A stretch of DNA of 64,000 bases from Komagataella phaffii GS115 (GCF_000027005.1 NC_012964.1:1178001-1242000), one strand, 5' to 3'; shown: positions 38,786 to 48,588, counted from the first letter of the stretch. A program made the numbers and translations. Notes: generated from the sequence alone by a model not told the origin.

Positions 38786-40780
38786 CTAATTACCAGGGTC
38801 AGCGTTGGTACTCTGACTACTAGAATCTTTCTTAGTTTCCTCAATACTTGTTGAAGGGGTACCTTCCTTGCGGACGTATCGTTTATTGTGAAATACTTGA
38901 CTTTTCCGTTTCGGTTTGTACTCTCTTGTTCCATTCCTGTGGGTTTTGCCTGTAGAGGCTGGACTTAACTTGGAAGCTTCTGATTCAACATTTTCTGTAT
39001 CTTTTGGCTGAGCTGGTTGGGTTGTCCTGAAAGAGGTAGATCTACTCCGCTCAACTTTGGCGTTATCCCTGGATCTAGGTCTACTCCTAGGAGCTCGATC
39101 TTGGTCTTTAAGAGAATCACGTTCTTTTCTTTCCAAATGATTTAATTGTCCAGAATGACCATTGGTTTTATGGCCCGGCAAATATTGAAGATCATTGCCA
39201 TTTTTGTCCTTTGGAAGTGCTGACTCCTTATCATTGGTCACAGTTGTGACTGCAGAAGCATTGAGATTTGAGGGGGATTCAACAAGATCAGGTCGTCTGT
39301 AAGTTTTGTTGTGAAACTGTTTGACAGTCCTGTGCTGAACTCTATCGTCCGTATTAGGAGGTGATGAAACCAGGTTCTTATCTTTTTGATCATGTATAGA
39401 TGTGTCTTTCTTAGACTCCCGCTGAGAAAAACTCTTTCGTGTTTTTTCAGAAGACTTGTTTTCAAACCTTTGAGTTTCCAAATCCTTACCAGACCTAGCT
39501 TGTCTATCTGGTCTTTCTTTCTTCTTGAATTTGAACGGTTGCTTCTTTTCAGCTTCCTTTCTCAATTCAGTCTTTTTCTCAGAATCGCCTTCTTCAAGTT
39601 GCTCCCTTCCAGTCTCCGTCTTTGGTGATTGGTCTTCGTTCTCTTTCTCTTTCTCTTTCTCTGCCTCTTTCTCTTTTTCTTTCTCTTTTTCCTTCTCTGC
39701 CTCTTTCTCTTTCTTCCTTTCTAATTCCAGTGCCTTCTCCTTCTGTCTCTCCTTTAGTTTCTCTCTTTGTTTCTCTTTCAGCTTCTCCTTTCGCTCTCTT
39801 TCCTTTTCCTTTCTTTCATGCTCTTTTCTTTCTTTCTCTCTTTTTGCCTCTTCTCTAGCCCTTTCTCTTTCTCTCTCTAATTCCTTCAACCTTTCTTCAA
39901 TCTCCTTCTCTTTAGCCAGTATATTGACAGGCTTAGCAGCACCAAATGGATTTATCTTAGGTGTGGGCACAGGTTCAGGATTTATTTTTTTAGTTTTGAG
40001 AACATCTTCAGGAACGGTTTTCACAGGCTTGGCAGCACCAAAAGGATTAACCTTTTCCACATGAGCTGGCTTCACGTCTTCAGTAGGAGGTTCTTCTCTC
40101 TTTAGAATCGTCACTGGTTTCTTGGTTGTAGCAGAGCCTTCTAACTGCGGTTCTGCAACTTTCTCCGTAGTCTTCGCAGCTTTAAGAGACTGTACTTCTG
40201 GTTTAACTCCAGCACTTGTCTCAGCCACCGAAGCACGTCGTGGTTGTTTACCTAATTTGAATTGGATCTCTTCAGCCTCATCGTCGTACCCAATAGTTTT
40301 GTTGTAATCTAGGATACTCTGAAAATCATCACGATCTGCACAGGCCACAGATATGCGAATTCTCCCCAGGTTCAAATCTTGCCACTTCAGCACCTTCTGC
40401 AGAATAGCAGCCGATGCTACTTGAACAAATGCACATTTCCTTCGCTGGTGACTATCAGTCCCCAGTCTTGATATGGTAGGAGGATGAGGGTCAATCAAAA
40501 GCTTTATCCTGTCATAATTGCAAAATCGGCTCTCAAACAGATCCTTGATTAATACTCTGGTAGCTGTTTCAGGTATGTTAGAAAACTTGGCTATGAAAGG
40601 GGGTCCTTGAAGCACAGGGAAATCTCGTTGATTTGATCTGTAATGATTTCCACCGTATCCACGATACGCGTCGTGATGTGTAACAGGCTTGCCTATAGGT
40701 ACAGAGATCGAATTGATATCAATGTCATCATCGGCCCAATCGCCAAACTCTTGATCTGTTAAGAACTCGCCCAATGACAT
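38786..40780 (-). CDS. TIF3: eIF4B-like translation factor (Tif3)
   Basis: Tif3 is the yeast eIF4B, which promotes mRNA unwinding with eIF4A and 43S recruitment. The N-terminus (SLGEFLTDQEFGDWADDDIDINSISVPIG) matches the Tif3 start, and an RRM follows at about residues 60-155. Two copies of NPFGAAKPV at about 243 and 275 resemble the NPFG-type motifs of fungal and plant eIF4B. A highly charged E/K/R tract (about 285-400) looks like a single alpha-helix, and a basic Ser/Arg/Lys-rich tail follows. The 664 residues exceed S. cerevisiae Tif3 (436), and its RGSNF-type repeats are absent. Start ATG 40780. The name is probable rather than certain. Confidence 0.75.
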   Translation of the reverse strand: MSLGEFLTDQEFGDWADDDIDINSISVPIGKPVTHHDAYRGYGGNHYRSNQRDFPVLQGPPFIAKFSNIPETATRVLIKDLFESRFCNYDRIKLLIDPHPPTISRLGTDSHQRRKCAFVQVASAAILQKVLKWQDLNLGRIRISVACADRDDFQSILDYNKTIGYDDEAEEIQFKLGKQPRRASVAETSAGVKPEVQSLKAAKTTEKVAEPQLEGSATTKKPVTILKREEPPTEDVKPAHVEKVNPFGAAKPVKTVPEDVLKTKKINPEPVPTPKINPFGAAKPVNILAKEKEIEERLKELERERERAREEAKREKERKEHERKEKERERKEKLKEKQREKLKERQKEKALELERKKEKEAEKEKEKEKEKEAEKEKEKENEDQSPKTETGREQLEEGDSEKKTELRKEAEKKQPFKFKKKERPDRQARSGKDLETQRFENKSSEKTRKSFSQRESKKDTSIHDQKDKNLVSSPPNTDDRVQHRTVKQFHNKTYRRPDLVESPSNLNASAVTTVTNDKESALPKDKNGNDLQYLPGHKTNGHSGQLNHLERKERDSLKDQDRAPRSRPRSRDNAKVERSRSTSFRTTQPAQPKDTENVESEASKLSPASTGKTHRNGTREYKPKRKSQVFHNKRYVRKEGTPSTSIEETKKDSSSQSTNADPGN
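39600..39900 (-). repeat. Purine-rich low-complexity tract encoding a charged E/K/R helix
   Basis: The coding strand is built of GAGAAAGAG-type units, giving repeated EKEKEKE blocks. It produces a Ser/Phe/Leu-rich shadow frame on the plus strand, which is not a gene. The tract is likely length-variable between strains. Confidence 0.8.
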
Positions 40781-41086
40781 TTTCTTGGGAGCTTTTGACG
40801 TGTTAGTACATTTCTGCTATTTATTGATTTCCGCTCAATTCGCAACTAATAACATACCCATTTTTGATCCTTGCTTATTCAATTAAATTCAATTCTATTC
40901 CTTATACAATCCAGGTCCAATAATTAACGGGGATAAGTTATAACTTGTGCCTATGAAACACAAAATGAAAAGGATAATTAATTTGCCTTCTTGGCTAGGG
41001 CAATCTTATAAAACCTTACCATCCCGAGTGGGAGGGTCATCATGAGAAACAGTGCACATACTTGGTCAGTACACACTATGGGCTCA
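40781..41086. other. Intergenic region between TIF3 and the Aquarius homologue
   Basis: These 306 bp hold the TIF3 promoter and the 3' end of the upstream minus-strand gene. The sequence is AT-rich with TATAAAACC near 41008. No other element is recognised. Confidence 0.5.
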
Positions 41087-44000
41087 CTAAGGGTGGTGTG
41101 CCATTTTAGTTTTGAGTAGTGTGATGAGCTCCGACTTGGACTTAATCGTCGTCCCCTGTACGTTCAATTGCGGAGATTGCTTTCGTAAAAGAGGGAATGG
41201 TGCCTCAATGCGGGAAAGCAACTTTGGGTGAATGAATATGAATACTTGAAGTTTTGGTCGTGAAAGAACATTGACATGCAATTTAAATCTCACATTCCAG
41301 GTGGAAGTATTCACGTATGACATAATAGAGTAATCGCACTGCTCTACACTGGAAAATAACCTCACATTTAAACCATTTTGAGGACACCTATGTCGAATTA
41401 TCTCTTCCAAAAGCACTTTTTGGGCCGAGAATGGAGTGTATATGACTGTTTTTCTGTTGGAGTAGGTCAGGTTTAGTAGCATATAAAGATAGACGCAGTA
41501 CTCAGCTTCTTCGATATTTTGATTATTACCGTTTTCAATTTGTATAGGCATTCCGGCTACTTTAATTACTTGAACCTGGTCGTTCTTTTGAATGTGTTTT
41601 GGGTCGGTCGAATACAAATTGAATATTTCTTCTGGCTGCCTTAGATTGGAGGAGAGTTTTAGTGGTGGACTTGTAGCAGTCAACTTATGAAACAAAGAAC
41701 AGTTGTGACCAAATCGTGACAACTTATTTTCTTCATCGAATTTGGAATACTTGGTGCTGTCACCTAATAAAGCCATCCGGTTTACGTTTTTGAGAGGCAA
41801 GGCGGAAACAAATTCTGGGACTTGTTCGGCATCATCAATTATTAAGTTATTGAAGTGGAGATTATCTTCTTTAACCAGTTGATCTAAACTCAAAACGCAA
41901 AAAGCAGCCTTTTTCTTTAATAGCGTTATTCTTTGATGCGGTGGGAAGAACAATATATCCCTCAGGAATGTAATACCTTCAATCATTTGAAGAATCTTTC
42001 TGTAGCCCTCTGTCATCCCTTCAAGGGTATCACTTCCAAAAATCTTGTGAAGTGAAATATTTCTCTCCGTTGAAGGGCTGCCTTTGAGCTTTTCCCACTC
42101 TGGCTGTATGTACTCCTTAAAAAACAATATCGATGAAGTTACATCGTTGCCATATAAATGATTCATGTCCACTTGTTTGGCTATTTGTTGAATTCCATCT
42201 AACAAAACCGACAGATCCTTCTCAAAATCGTATGTCTTCTCGTGTATAAATATTCGGAATCCGGGGCAGTCCAGTAACTCTTCCACAAACCTGGTTGAGC
42301 TTGTCAATATCAAACTTGATTCTCCAAAATTTTTATAAAAATGATTTGCAATAACAGCAGAAACCAAAGATTTTCCTGAGCCTGGAACTCCATCCACAAT
42401 GGTCAGTCGGCTCTTCAATGTAGAGAGAACGACCCTGGTCTGTTCTTTGGTCAAATTTTCTTTAACCTTAGAAGTTAACAATGGACTTGATTTGACCACT
42501 ATTTCAATATCTTCTTCAAATGAGATTATGAAAGGTGCCGATAAGGATTTTATTCCTTTCCTTCTTTTAGAATCAGCAGACTTTGTATTAAATCCAGAAT
42601 TGGAAAGCTCTGCCCATTGGACATTTGTCAGCTGGATATTGTCTTTAGTTTGAAGTGGAAAGCTTGAGACATCGACGTGATGAAAAATGCTAGAATACCA
42701 TTCGGGAACCTCTAGTTTCATTTGACTACGTTCGAAAAGTGTCCTAGCATTTGAGCTATTCAACTTTTCAGGTATGAACGCTAAATTTGCAGATTGAATA
42801 TGGAAATCAAGTTTCAAAGAGATAGTTAAAGACTTTCCTTTCTTTGTTGCCTGAAGCCGGTGGATCTGTCCCAAGCATAGTTGCTTAATCCCGAGTTGTG
42901 GTTGGATATTATGGTCCAGTTGGTTGGGTTCAATTATATGCAGAAGAACTAGAGAATCTCCTGGTTTCAACTGGGACCAACTATTTTTTTCTTGATGAGT
43001 ATCGACGATAATATCTGCAGTAAAGGCAGTTTGACGTATTGGAACATCAGAGTCCCACACCTTTACATCCTGTAGTACTAGTTCCTCTACAGGGCAGAGT
43101 TTCCTACTAGATCCACTAAATCTTAACGGATCTGCTGATTCAACAGAGATTCTGTCAAGTGATTTTTTCAACTCTTCGAAGATCAAAACACACATTTCTG
43201 CATGATAAAGTAAACTATGTCTAAAACAGAAGTCAGCTGAATCCATATACTGATTACCAATTCGGGGCAAAATCTTATATTCGTAAAATATAGTCTTCTC
43301 GTCAATGGCTAGTGGACACTCTGTTACTTGCTGTAAGTGCCTGATCTCGTTGTAGACGAATCTCCTATAATCAATTTCTGACAAGGAAAGTTTCACCAAG
43401 GGAGTTGAAATATCTAAACTTATTGCTACCTGCTCCACTCTTTCCACGCTCAAATGGCTCCATATTTGCAAAAAGTTCTTCTTTAGGCCTTGGTAAAACG
43501 ATTGGTCTTGCTCAAACAATGCTAAATGAATTCTATCGAAGATGGAAACCTTGTTATTCAGAAAGTTCTCCTGTAATATCGGCTGTCCGGTAATATCATC
43601 AATTGGATAATCCAAGTAGTAAACTAATACCTGGAAACCTTTATCGGAATAAACTTGGGGAAAGAATGTTTCAATGTAAGAGACATAACGTAAGTGCTTT
43701 AACAGAGGACCAATGAAGCGTCTAGTAGGAAGCTGTGTAATTAACGTTAAAAGCAATGATTGCACATTAGGGCTCTGATCCAACTGAATCAAATCATAAA
43801 TCCAGCTCTCCGGTGGAGCCTCCTTATAGAGATCTTGAAAGTCGCCAGGTATCAAACTGCTCACATTAGGAAGAACATGCCAAGTTCCAATTGACGTAAG
43901 CCTCTTAGTCACTTTTCTCAAAACAGGAAAATGAGTATTCTGAAAAACAGAGTTCATAAACTGAATCATCTGGGATTGAATATACTCAGAATATTTACCA

Positions 44001-44329
44001 TCGTGTCGTTTAGCTGTGTACGAAGTGATAAACTCAACAATCAAGTCAAATCGGGAATCATTACCGAACAACTCTAAAAGTTGAAGATCATTGAAAGAGT
44101 AGTATAGATGGTTAGATAGTAGCACAAGAAGCGCAACGTGATATTCAGTTGAATGTTCCGAAAAATGCTCCCATAGATAAGTGGTCACATCGGTATCTAA
44201 GAGGTGATGTAATGCATCTGTCTGTAGCTCCTCTTGCATCAGCTGGCAAAACACTTCCTTCAATCGGTCCTGTCTATTGGAGGAGCCTAGTTCGACCCAC
44301 CAGTTTTCGGACAGATTGTGCAAGGTCAT
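41087..44329 (-). CDS. Aquarius/Cwf11-type intron-binding SF1 helicase homologue
   Basis: Aquarius (human AQR/IBP160, S. pombe Cwf11) is a UPF1-like helicase that binds introns upstream of the branch site in the spliceosome. This protein has 1080 residues from ATG 44329; 27 further codons are open upstream with no ATG. The N-terminal armadillo-like half includes LLTLITQLPTRRFIGPLLKHL, matching human ALLPTRRWFNTILDD, and YDYPIDDITGQPI-like segments. A beta-barrel region follows. The RecA part has GVPGSGKS at 647-654 and DDAEQ at 832-836. Near the end are EEAEYCVYLYMLLNL, FSSVEQCDYSIMSYVNTS and HVNVLSRPKLQVFIF, collinear with AQR motifs V and VI but altered. S. cerevisiae lacks this gene. It is divergent from GAR1. 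Confidence 0.85.
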   Translation of the reverse strand: MTLHNLSENWWVELGSSNRQDRLKEVFCQLMQEELQTDALHHLLDTDVTTYLWEHFSEHSTEYHVALLVLLSNHLYYSFNDLQLLELFGNDSRFDLIVEFITSYTAKRHDGKYSEYIQSQMIQFMNSVFQNTHFPVLRKVTKRLTSIGTWHVLPNVSSLIPGDFQDLYKEAPPESWIYDLIQLDQSPNVQSLLLTLITQLPTRRFIGPLLKHLRYVSYIETFFPQVYSDKGFQVLVYYLDYPIDDITGQPILQENFLNNKVSIFDRIHLALFEQDQSFYQGLKKNFLQIWSHLSVERVEQVAISLDISTPLVKLSLSEIDYRRFVYNEIRHLQQVTECPLAIDEKTIFYEYKILPRIGNQYMDSADFCFRHSLLYHAEMCVLIFEELKKSLDRISVESADPLRFSGSSRKLCPVEELVLQDVKVWDSDVPIRQTAFTADIIVDTHQEKNSWSQLKPGDSLVLLHIIEPNQLDHNIQPQLGIKQLCLGQIHRLQATKKGKSLTISLKLDFHIQSANLAFIPEKLNSSNARTLFERSQMKLEVPEWYSSIFHHVDVSSFPLQTKDNIQLTNVQWAELSNSGFNTKSADSKRRKGIKSLSAPFIISFEEDIEIVVKSSPLLTSKVKENLTKEQTRVVLSTLKSRLTIVDGVPGSGKSLVSAVIANHFYKNFGESSLILTSSTRFVEELLDCPGFRIFIHEKTYDFEKDLSVLLDGIQQIAKQVDMNHLYGNDVTSSILFFKEYIQPEWEKLKGSPSTERNISLHKIFGSDTLEGMTEGYRKILQMIEGITFLRDILFFPPHQRITLLKKKAAFCVLSLDQLVKEDNLHFNNLIIDDAEQVPEFVSALPLKNVNRMALLGDSTKYSKFDEENKLSRFGHNCSLFHKLTATSPPLKLSSNLRQPEEIFNLYSTDPKHIQKNDQVQVIKVAGMPIQIENGNNQNIEEAEYCVYLYMLLNLTYSNRKTVIYTPFSAQKVLLEEIIRHRCPQNGLNVRLFSSVEQCDYSIMSYVNTSTWNVRFKLHVNVLSRPKLQVFIFIHPKLLSRIEAPFPLLRKQSPQLNVQGTTIKSKSELITLLKTKMAHHP

Positions 44330-44447
44330 CAATCTAAAATTGGCGGTCTCCTCCTTCCAGAAACCAACTTGTACTCCCACTAAGTCGATACTGATTGGAG
44401 TTTCCTTCAACCTTCAGGTTCGCTAAGAAACGCGAACCAAGTGGGAT

Positions 44448-44472
44448 AAAAATTTTCCCTTCTAAAAATTTT
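44448..44472. promoter_or_regulatory. Tandem RRPE elements between the Aquarius homologue and GAR1
   Basis: AAAAATTTT occurs at 44448-44456 and 44464-44472, 16 bp apart, 28 bp before the GAR1 ATG. This is the rRNA-processing element core bound by Stb3 in S. cerevisiae, typical of ribosome-biogenesis genes. It is assigned by motif only. Confidence 0.55.
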
Positions 44473-44499
44473 CCTACCTATAAAACTACCATCGATACA

Positions 44500-45105
44500 A
44501 TGAACAGAGGTAGAGGAGGATTTTCTCAAAGAGGTGGTCGTGGAGGCTTTGGTAGCAGAAGGCCAGCTGTTCCTGAAGGCCCCCCAGATGTTGTTCAAGA
44601 AATGGGATTGTTTGTTCATTCATGTGAGGGAGACATTGTATGTCGTTCCATAAATGAAAAGATCCCTTATTTTAATGCTCCAATCTACCTAGAAAACAAG
44701 TCTCAAGTTGGTAAAGTTGATGAGATTCTAGGTCCTTTGAATGAAGTTTATTTCACCATTAAACCATCTGAGGGTGTTCAAGCTAAAAGTTTTAAAGAAG
44801 GTGACCGTTTCTACATCTCACCCATGAAATTGTTACCATTAGAAAGGTTTTTGCCAAAGCCTAAGCAGGTCGGACCCAAGCCCCCTAAGAAGAAGGGTGG
44901 CAGAGGCGGTGCTGCGGGTGGAAGAGGCGGCGCTCGTGGTGGTTTTGGTGGTAGAGGTGGAGCCCGTGGTGGCTTCGGAGCCGCCAGAGGAGGCTCTCGT
45001 GGAGGCTTTGGAGGAGCTAGAGGAGGCGCTCGTGGGGGTTTTAGTAGTGGAAGGGGCGGTTCCCGTGGAGGTTTCAGCGGTGGCAGAGGAGGAAAACGAT
45101 TCTAA
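44500..45105 (+). CDS. GAR1: H/ACA snoRNP protein Gar1
   Basis: Gar1 is a core protein of H/ACA small nucleolar RNPs that guide rRNA pseudouridylation, acting with Cbf5, Nop10 and Nhp2. The 201-residue protein (S. cerevisiae 205) starts at ATG 44500; an upstream ATG-like open stretch to 44395 is not needed. It has a short N-terminal RGG domain ([17 protein letters not shown]), the conserved Gar1 beta-barrel at about residues 28-125 ([47 protein letters not shown]), and a long C-terminal RGG domain of GGARGGFGG repeats. Two RRPE elements lie upstream. It is divergent from the Aquarius homologue. Confidence 0.96.
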   Translation: MNRGRGGFSQRGGRGGFGSRRPAVPEGPPDVVQEMGLFVHSCEGDIVCRSINEKIPYFNAPIYLENKSQVGKVDEILGPLNEVYFTIKPSEGVQAKSFKEGDRFYISPMKLLPLERFLPKPKQVGPKPPKKKGGRGGAAGGRGGARGGFGGRGGARGGFGAARGGSRGGFGGARGGARGGFSSGRGGSRGGFSGGRGGKRF

Positions 45106-45932
45106 GACGAAAACATGGAGTTTGAAAACCCCAATCAATATATGTGTATAATAGTAATAAGATTGACCGAAAGAGGAATCAAGCTGGCATGGTGCGAAGT
45201 TGAATCGCGTCAACCGAGGTAAAACCTTGAAGTAGTGTCTTGTGACCAACAATTTTTCCAGTCAGCATTCAAATTTAAGCCGTTATGCATGAAACACATA
45301 TAATCGTGAATGCGGTCAAACCCTAAAAATCGTTCTATGCAGCAAATAAAATGAGCATCAGCTGTTGTGGCTATTGACAGCTTATTACAGCGAGTGATAT
45401 CACTATTAATTAGAGTGAAAATGAAGTTGTCTGGGCAAAGTCAAATCTTTTGTTAACTCATGAAATGTGGCTTTAATTAATTCGGTGCAGGACGGAATAA
45501 ATTTTTCAAGCCCTATGGTGTTCGGTATCGGGTTATCAGGCAAGGTTGCAAGATATTTGAACACTAATGACAGTGCGAACAAGCACATCTGAGATCGGAA
45601 AAATGACATTCCTTTTTTCGCAATTTTCTTAAGTTGAAGGAAAAAAGGCTGCATCCAAAGGATCAAGTTTGAGATGAAGCAGCCAATTTGACATATTAAC
45701 GCCTCATGATCTTAAGCTAAAAAAACTGTTTAGAAATGCAATCCATGAATAACGTGCTCGATGGTGCAGCCTTTCTATTGTGCGAATAGCTGGCATTTTA
45801 GTTTGGGGTGTGGCGCTTGCATTATTGCTTCATGCGTTCTTCGCAACTTTCAGCTCTGTCAAAACTTCCAAATGTCTATAAAAAGTACCCCAAGATCCTC
45901 TTCTAACACTTTTAAGAAAACAATAATATCAA
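45106..45932 (+). promoter_or_regulatory. Intergenic region with permease promoter
   Basis: These 827 bp follow GAR1 and precede the permease on the same strand. A TATAAAAAG box at 45877-45885 is 48 bp before the permease ATG. A minus-strand 86-codon frame (45406-45666) starts at a TTG and shows no family. Nothing else is clear. Confidence 0.6.
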
Positions 45933-47567
45933 ATGTCCGAATCTCCGAATCCTAAATTTTCTCCGGAGTTGACCAAAGACGATTCCACAGAAGCATTCAC
46001 AAAATATGAGGGTTCTGATGTGCTGGAAGAGCAGAGTACAAAAGTTGGAGTAGTAACACAGGAACTTAATAGGGCCCTACAACCAAGACATGTGTCTTTG
46101 ATTGCAATTGCAGGAATCATTGGTACAGGACTGTTTTTGTCTTATTCTAGAAGTTTGGCGCAATCGGGACCTCTGTCGTTGCTTTTGTGTAATATGTTGA
46201 TTGGACTTGTGGTATATTTGACAATGTTAAGTTTGGGTGAGATGAGTACTTTCATCCCTCAGAGTGGTTCATTCTGTACTTATGCTAAGAGATGGGTTTC
46301 AGAGTCTTTTGGTTTTGCTATTATTTGCAACTACTGGTTCAACGATGCGGTTAGCGTTGCCAGTGATTTGACTGCATTACAGCTGTTGATGGGGTACTGG
46401 ACTGACTTCCATTATTGGATTATTTCTTTGATCTTTTGGTTCTTCTTACTATTTTTGAATGTTATCCATGTTCGATTCTATGGTGAAGCTGAGTACTGGA
46501 TGGCTATTTTGAAAGTAGCCACTATTGTTGCCTTCTTCATTGTTAGTATCGTGGTGAATGTTGGTCACAACCCCATGAATGAGTACATTGGATTCAGGTA
46601 TTGGAGTCAAGGAGATGCACCGTTTGTGGATGGTTTTAAAGGTTTCTGTAAATGTTTTGTGTTTGTTTCCTTTAGTTTCGGTGGTACCGAGTCTATTGCT
46701 ATTACTGCAGGTGAACAGGTCAACCCTACTAGAACTATGCCCCGGGTTATCAAAACGACATTCTATAGGATCATCATCTTTTACGTCTTCTCAGCATTCT
46801 TCATTGGTATGAATGTGCCATATGACTACCCCAATTTGTCTACCAAAAGTACTGCAACCTCTCCGTTCACTATCGTCTTCCAAATGGCTGGTAGTAAAAG
46901 TGCTGGTTCTTTCATGAACGCTGTGATTGTCACCAGTGTCGTCTCTGCGGGAAACCATGCCCTTTTTGCCGGTAGTAGGTTGGCATACACGATGGGTACA
47001 GAAGGGTATATTCCCAAGATTTTCACCAGAACGAATAGGTATCAGGTTCCTTACGTGGGAGTTTTGATCACCTGGTTTATTGGTGGTGCATGCTTTGGAT
47101 CCAGTTTTATTGGCGCAGGAACTTTGTGGACTTGGCTGCAATCATTAGTCGGAGTTTCTAACCAAATTTCATGGCTTTGCATTGCAATTACTAGTATTAG
47201 GTTCCGCAGAGGATTAGAGGCCCAAGGCAGAACCGACGAGTTGGCATTCAAAAACTGGACATATCCTTATGGCCCGTGGTTCTGTGTGGGGTTCATCAGT
47301 CTTATCATTTTGGTACAGGGTTGGGGCTCTTTTGATCCTTGGGACGTTGCTGAATTTTTCCAGAATTACATTCAACTATTGATCTTCCCTACCTGCTTTG
47401 CCGTTTGGTATCTTTACAAACGGGACCGCTTCACGCGGCGTCCAGAGATGGATTTTGATACTGACAGATACCATGAAACAGAGAAAGACATTCTTCAAAA
47501 CAAAGCTGAAGACGAGGCTAAAGGATTTGGTAAGGTTGTCTTCTATATCAAGAACTATATTATTTAA
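45933..47567 (+). CDS. Amino-acid permease (YAT family)
   Basis: This plasma-membrane amino-acid/proton symporter has 544 residues and 12 predicted transmembrane helices. The family signature is in the first helix region, QPRHVSLIAIAGIIGTGLF, and FSFGGTESIAITAGEQVNPTRTMPR is the helix VI-VII block seen in yeast permeases. The N-terminal 45 residues are acidic and Ser/Thr/Lys-rich, suitable for ubiquitin-controlled endocytosis. General similarity is to the Can1/Lyp1/Alp1 cluster and relatives, but substrate specificity cannot be read from sequence, so no symbol is given. The start is ATG 45933, with a TATA box close upstream. It has its own long promoter, as expected of a nutrient-regulated gene. 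Confidence 0.88.
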   Translation: MSESPNPKFSPELTKDDSTEAFTKYEGSDVLEEQSTKVGVVTQELNRALQPRHVSLIAIAGIIGTGLFLSYSRSLAQSGPLSLLLCNMLIGLVVYLTMLSLGEMSTFIPQSGSFCTYAKRWVSESFGFAIICNYWFNDAVSVASDLTALQLLMGYWTDFHYWIISLIFWFFLLFLNVIHVRFYGEAEYWMAILKVATIVAFFIVSIVVNVGHNPMNEYIGFRYWSQGDAPFVDGFKGFCKCFVFVSFSFGGTESIAITAGEQVNPTRTMPRVIKTTFYRIIIFYVFSAFFIGMNVPYDYPNLSTKSTATSPFTIVFQMAGSKSAGSFMNAVIVTSVVSAGNHALFAGSRLAYTMGTEGYIPKIFTRTNRYQVPYVGVLITWFIGGACFGSSFIGAGTLWTWLQSLVGVSNQISWLCIAITSIRFRRGLEAQGRTDELAFKNWTYPYGPWFCVGFISLIILVQGWGSFDPWDVAEFFQNYIQLLIFPTCFAVWYLYKRDRFTRRPEMDFDTDRYHETEKDILQNKAEDEAKGFGKVVFYIKNYII

Positions 47568-48588
47568 CTTCCAGAAAGAGTTTGTTTGTTTTTGTTTTTA
47601 GAGTAATAAGGGTAGCAATAAAAATGAGCTGTTGTTTAATCTTTCCCTTCTTCTCCTTTCAACCCTGTTCCGTAACCCCTAACTGTATATTCAGTCCAAA
47701 GCTTTCAGGCGACTACCAAATCAATGAAGAACTACAGTCACAAGTGCCGAGGTCAAATGAAGTTCCTTTGGAACGAAAAAGTCGGGCCGACTTGTAGCTG
47801 ATAACAAAAATAACTCTTACTGTACTTATTAGGCAATAGCTAGCCTTACACCTAAAATTCACCATTTAGACTATGCTGGTTCGGCCCCGGAGTCACCAAT
47901 CCGCGATGACAGCTACATAAAATCTTAAAGTACCAAGACTAGTGCCCACATTAAAAGCACATGCAGCATTAAAACTTTACATTCTCCGACGGAGCTCAGA
48001 AAGTTTTGGAGTCAATCGCACCGAAAAGAGGACCAAAGGATCTCTGGTCAGTGTAATTATTAAGCAATCTACGTTATACACTTTATGCATGCCAAGAGGG
48101 GCAAGTCGAACCCTGTCCCCTCATTTGGAGTTTCGCGAACCAGATCACGCATTGAAACAAACGAGTTTTTCTTTTGGCCCCACCAGAATGCATAAGCCAC
48201 TATAACTTAAAACTTGGCAACAGATTTTAGTGCCCTCCATCGAGTAGGGGGTAAGTTGCCTTGGCAAAAAAAAAGGTTGGTAGTTAGGGATGAACTACAA
48301 AGATTGAAAACAAGAATGGACGTTTTTACAGGTTCGTAGGACATTTAGACCTCTTCCATTCTACTTCACGGTAGTGTTGCTGGAAGTTTGCTCGAAACTT
48401 CCCCACTTTTGGCGGTCATGGGAAAAGTTTTCCCGTAGTCCAGCTGTGTATATAGTCCCGCCCTCCACAGTCGTATGTTTCGGGAGAGTCGGTATCTATG
48501 CACTCCGATAAAAGTTTTTTACTAATCTATATAAATATACCCATGCTCACCCTTTTCTTGAAAATCGAATCTAGTTGTACCCGATATC
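47568..48588 (+). promoter_or_regulatory. Long upstream region of the acetate-transporter gene
   Basis: These 1021 bp separate the permease and the ATO-type gene on the same strand. A TATATAAATA box at 48528-48537 lies about 50 bp before the ATG. TTGGAG (Adr1/Mxr1-like half sites) occurs near 48006 and 48124, and CCCCAC/GGGG-type Mig1- or STRE-like cores near 48250 and 48400. A 57-codon ATG frame at about 47624-47797 has no recognised content. The length fits a carbon-regulated promoter, which is inferred. Confidence 0.5.

Noticed and set aside
39525..40064. Plus-strand Ser/Phe/Leu-rich frame of 179 codons
   Set aside because: It is the antisense shadow of the E/K/R tract of the TIF3-like gene; GA-rich codons read backward give SFSFSLS runs.
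44330..44410. 27-codon N-terminal extension of the Aquarius homologue
   Set aside because: It has no ATG and begins at a TTG; no convincing splice donor upstream leads into it.
44395..44499. N-terminal extension of Gar1 from an upstream in-frame ATG
   Set aside because: The family starts at the RGG segment (ATG 44500); the extension crosses the promoter with the RRPE elements.
45406..45666. Minus-strand 86-codon frame after GAR1
   Set aside because: It opens at a TTG, has no recognisable domain, no conserved neighbour and low-complexity content.
47624..47797. 57-codon ATG frame downstream of the permease (MSCCLIFPFF...)
   Set aside because: No family resemblance and position in a long promoter region; too short to support without expression data.
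48095..48130. Possible tRNA T-arm on the minus strand (GGGTTCGAC)
   Set aside because: The flanking bases do not form a 5-bp T stem and no acceptor, D or anticodon arms are present.
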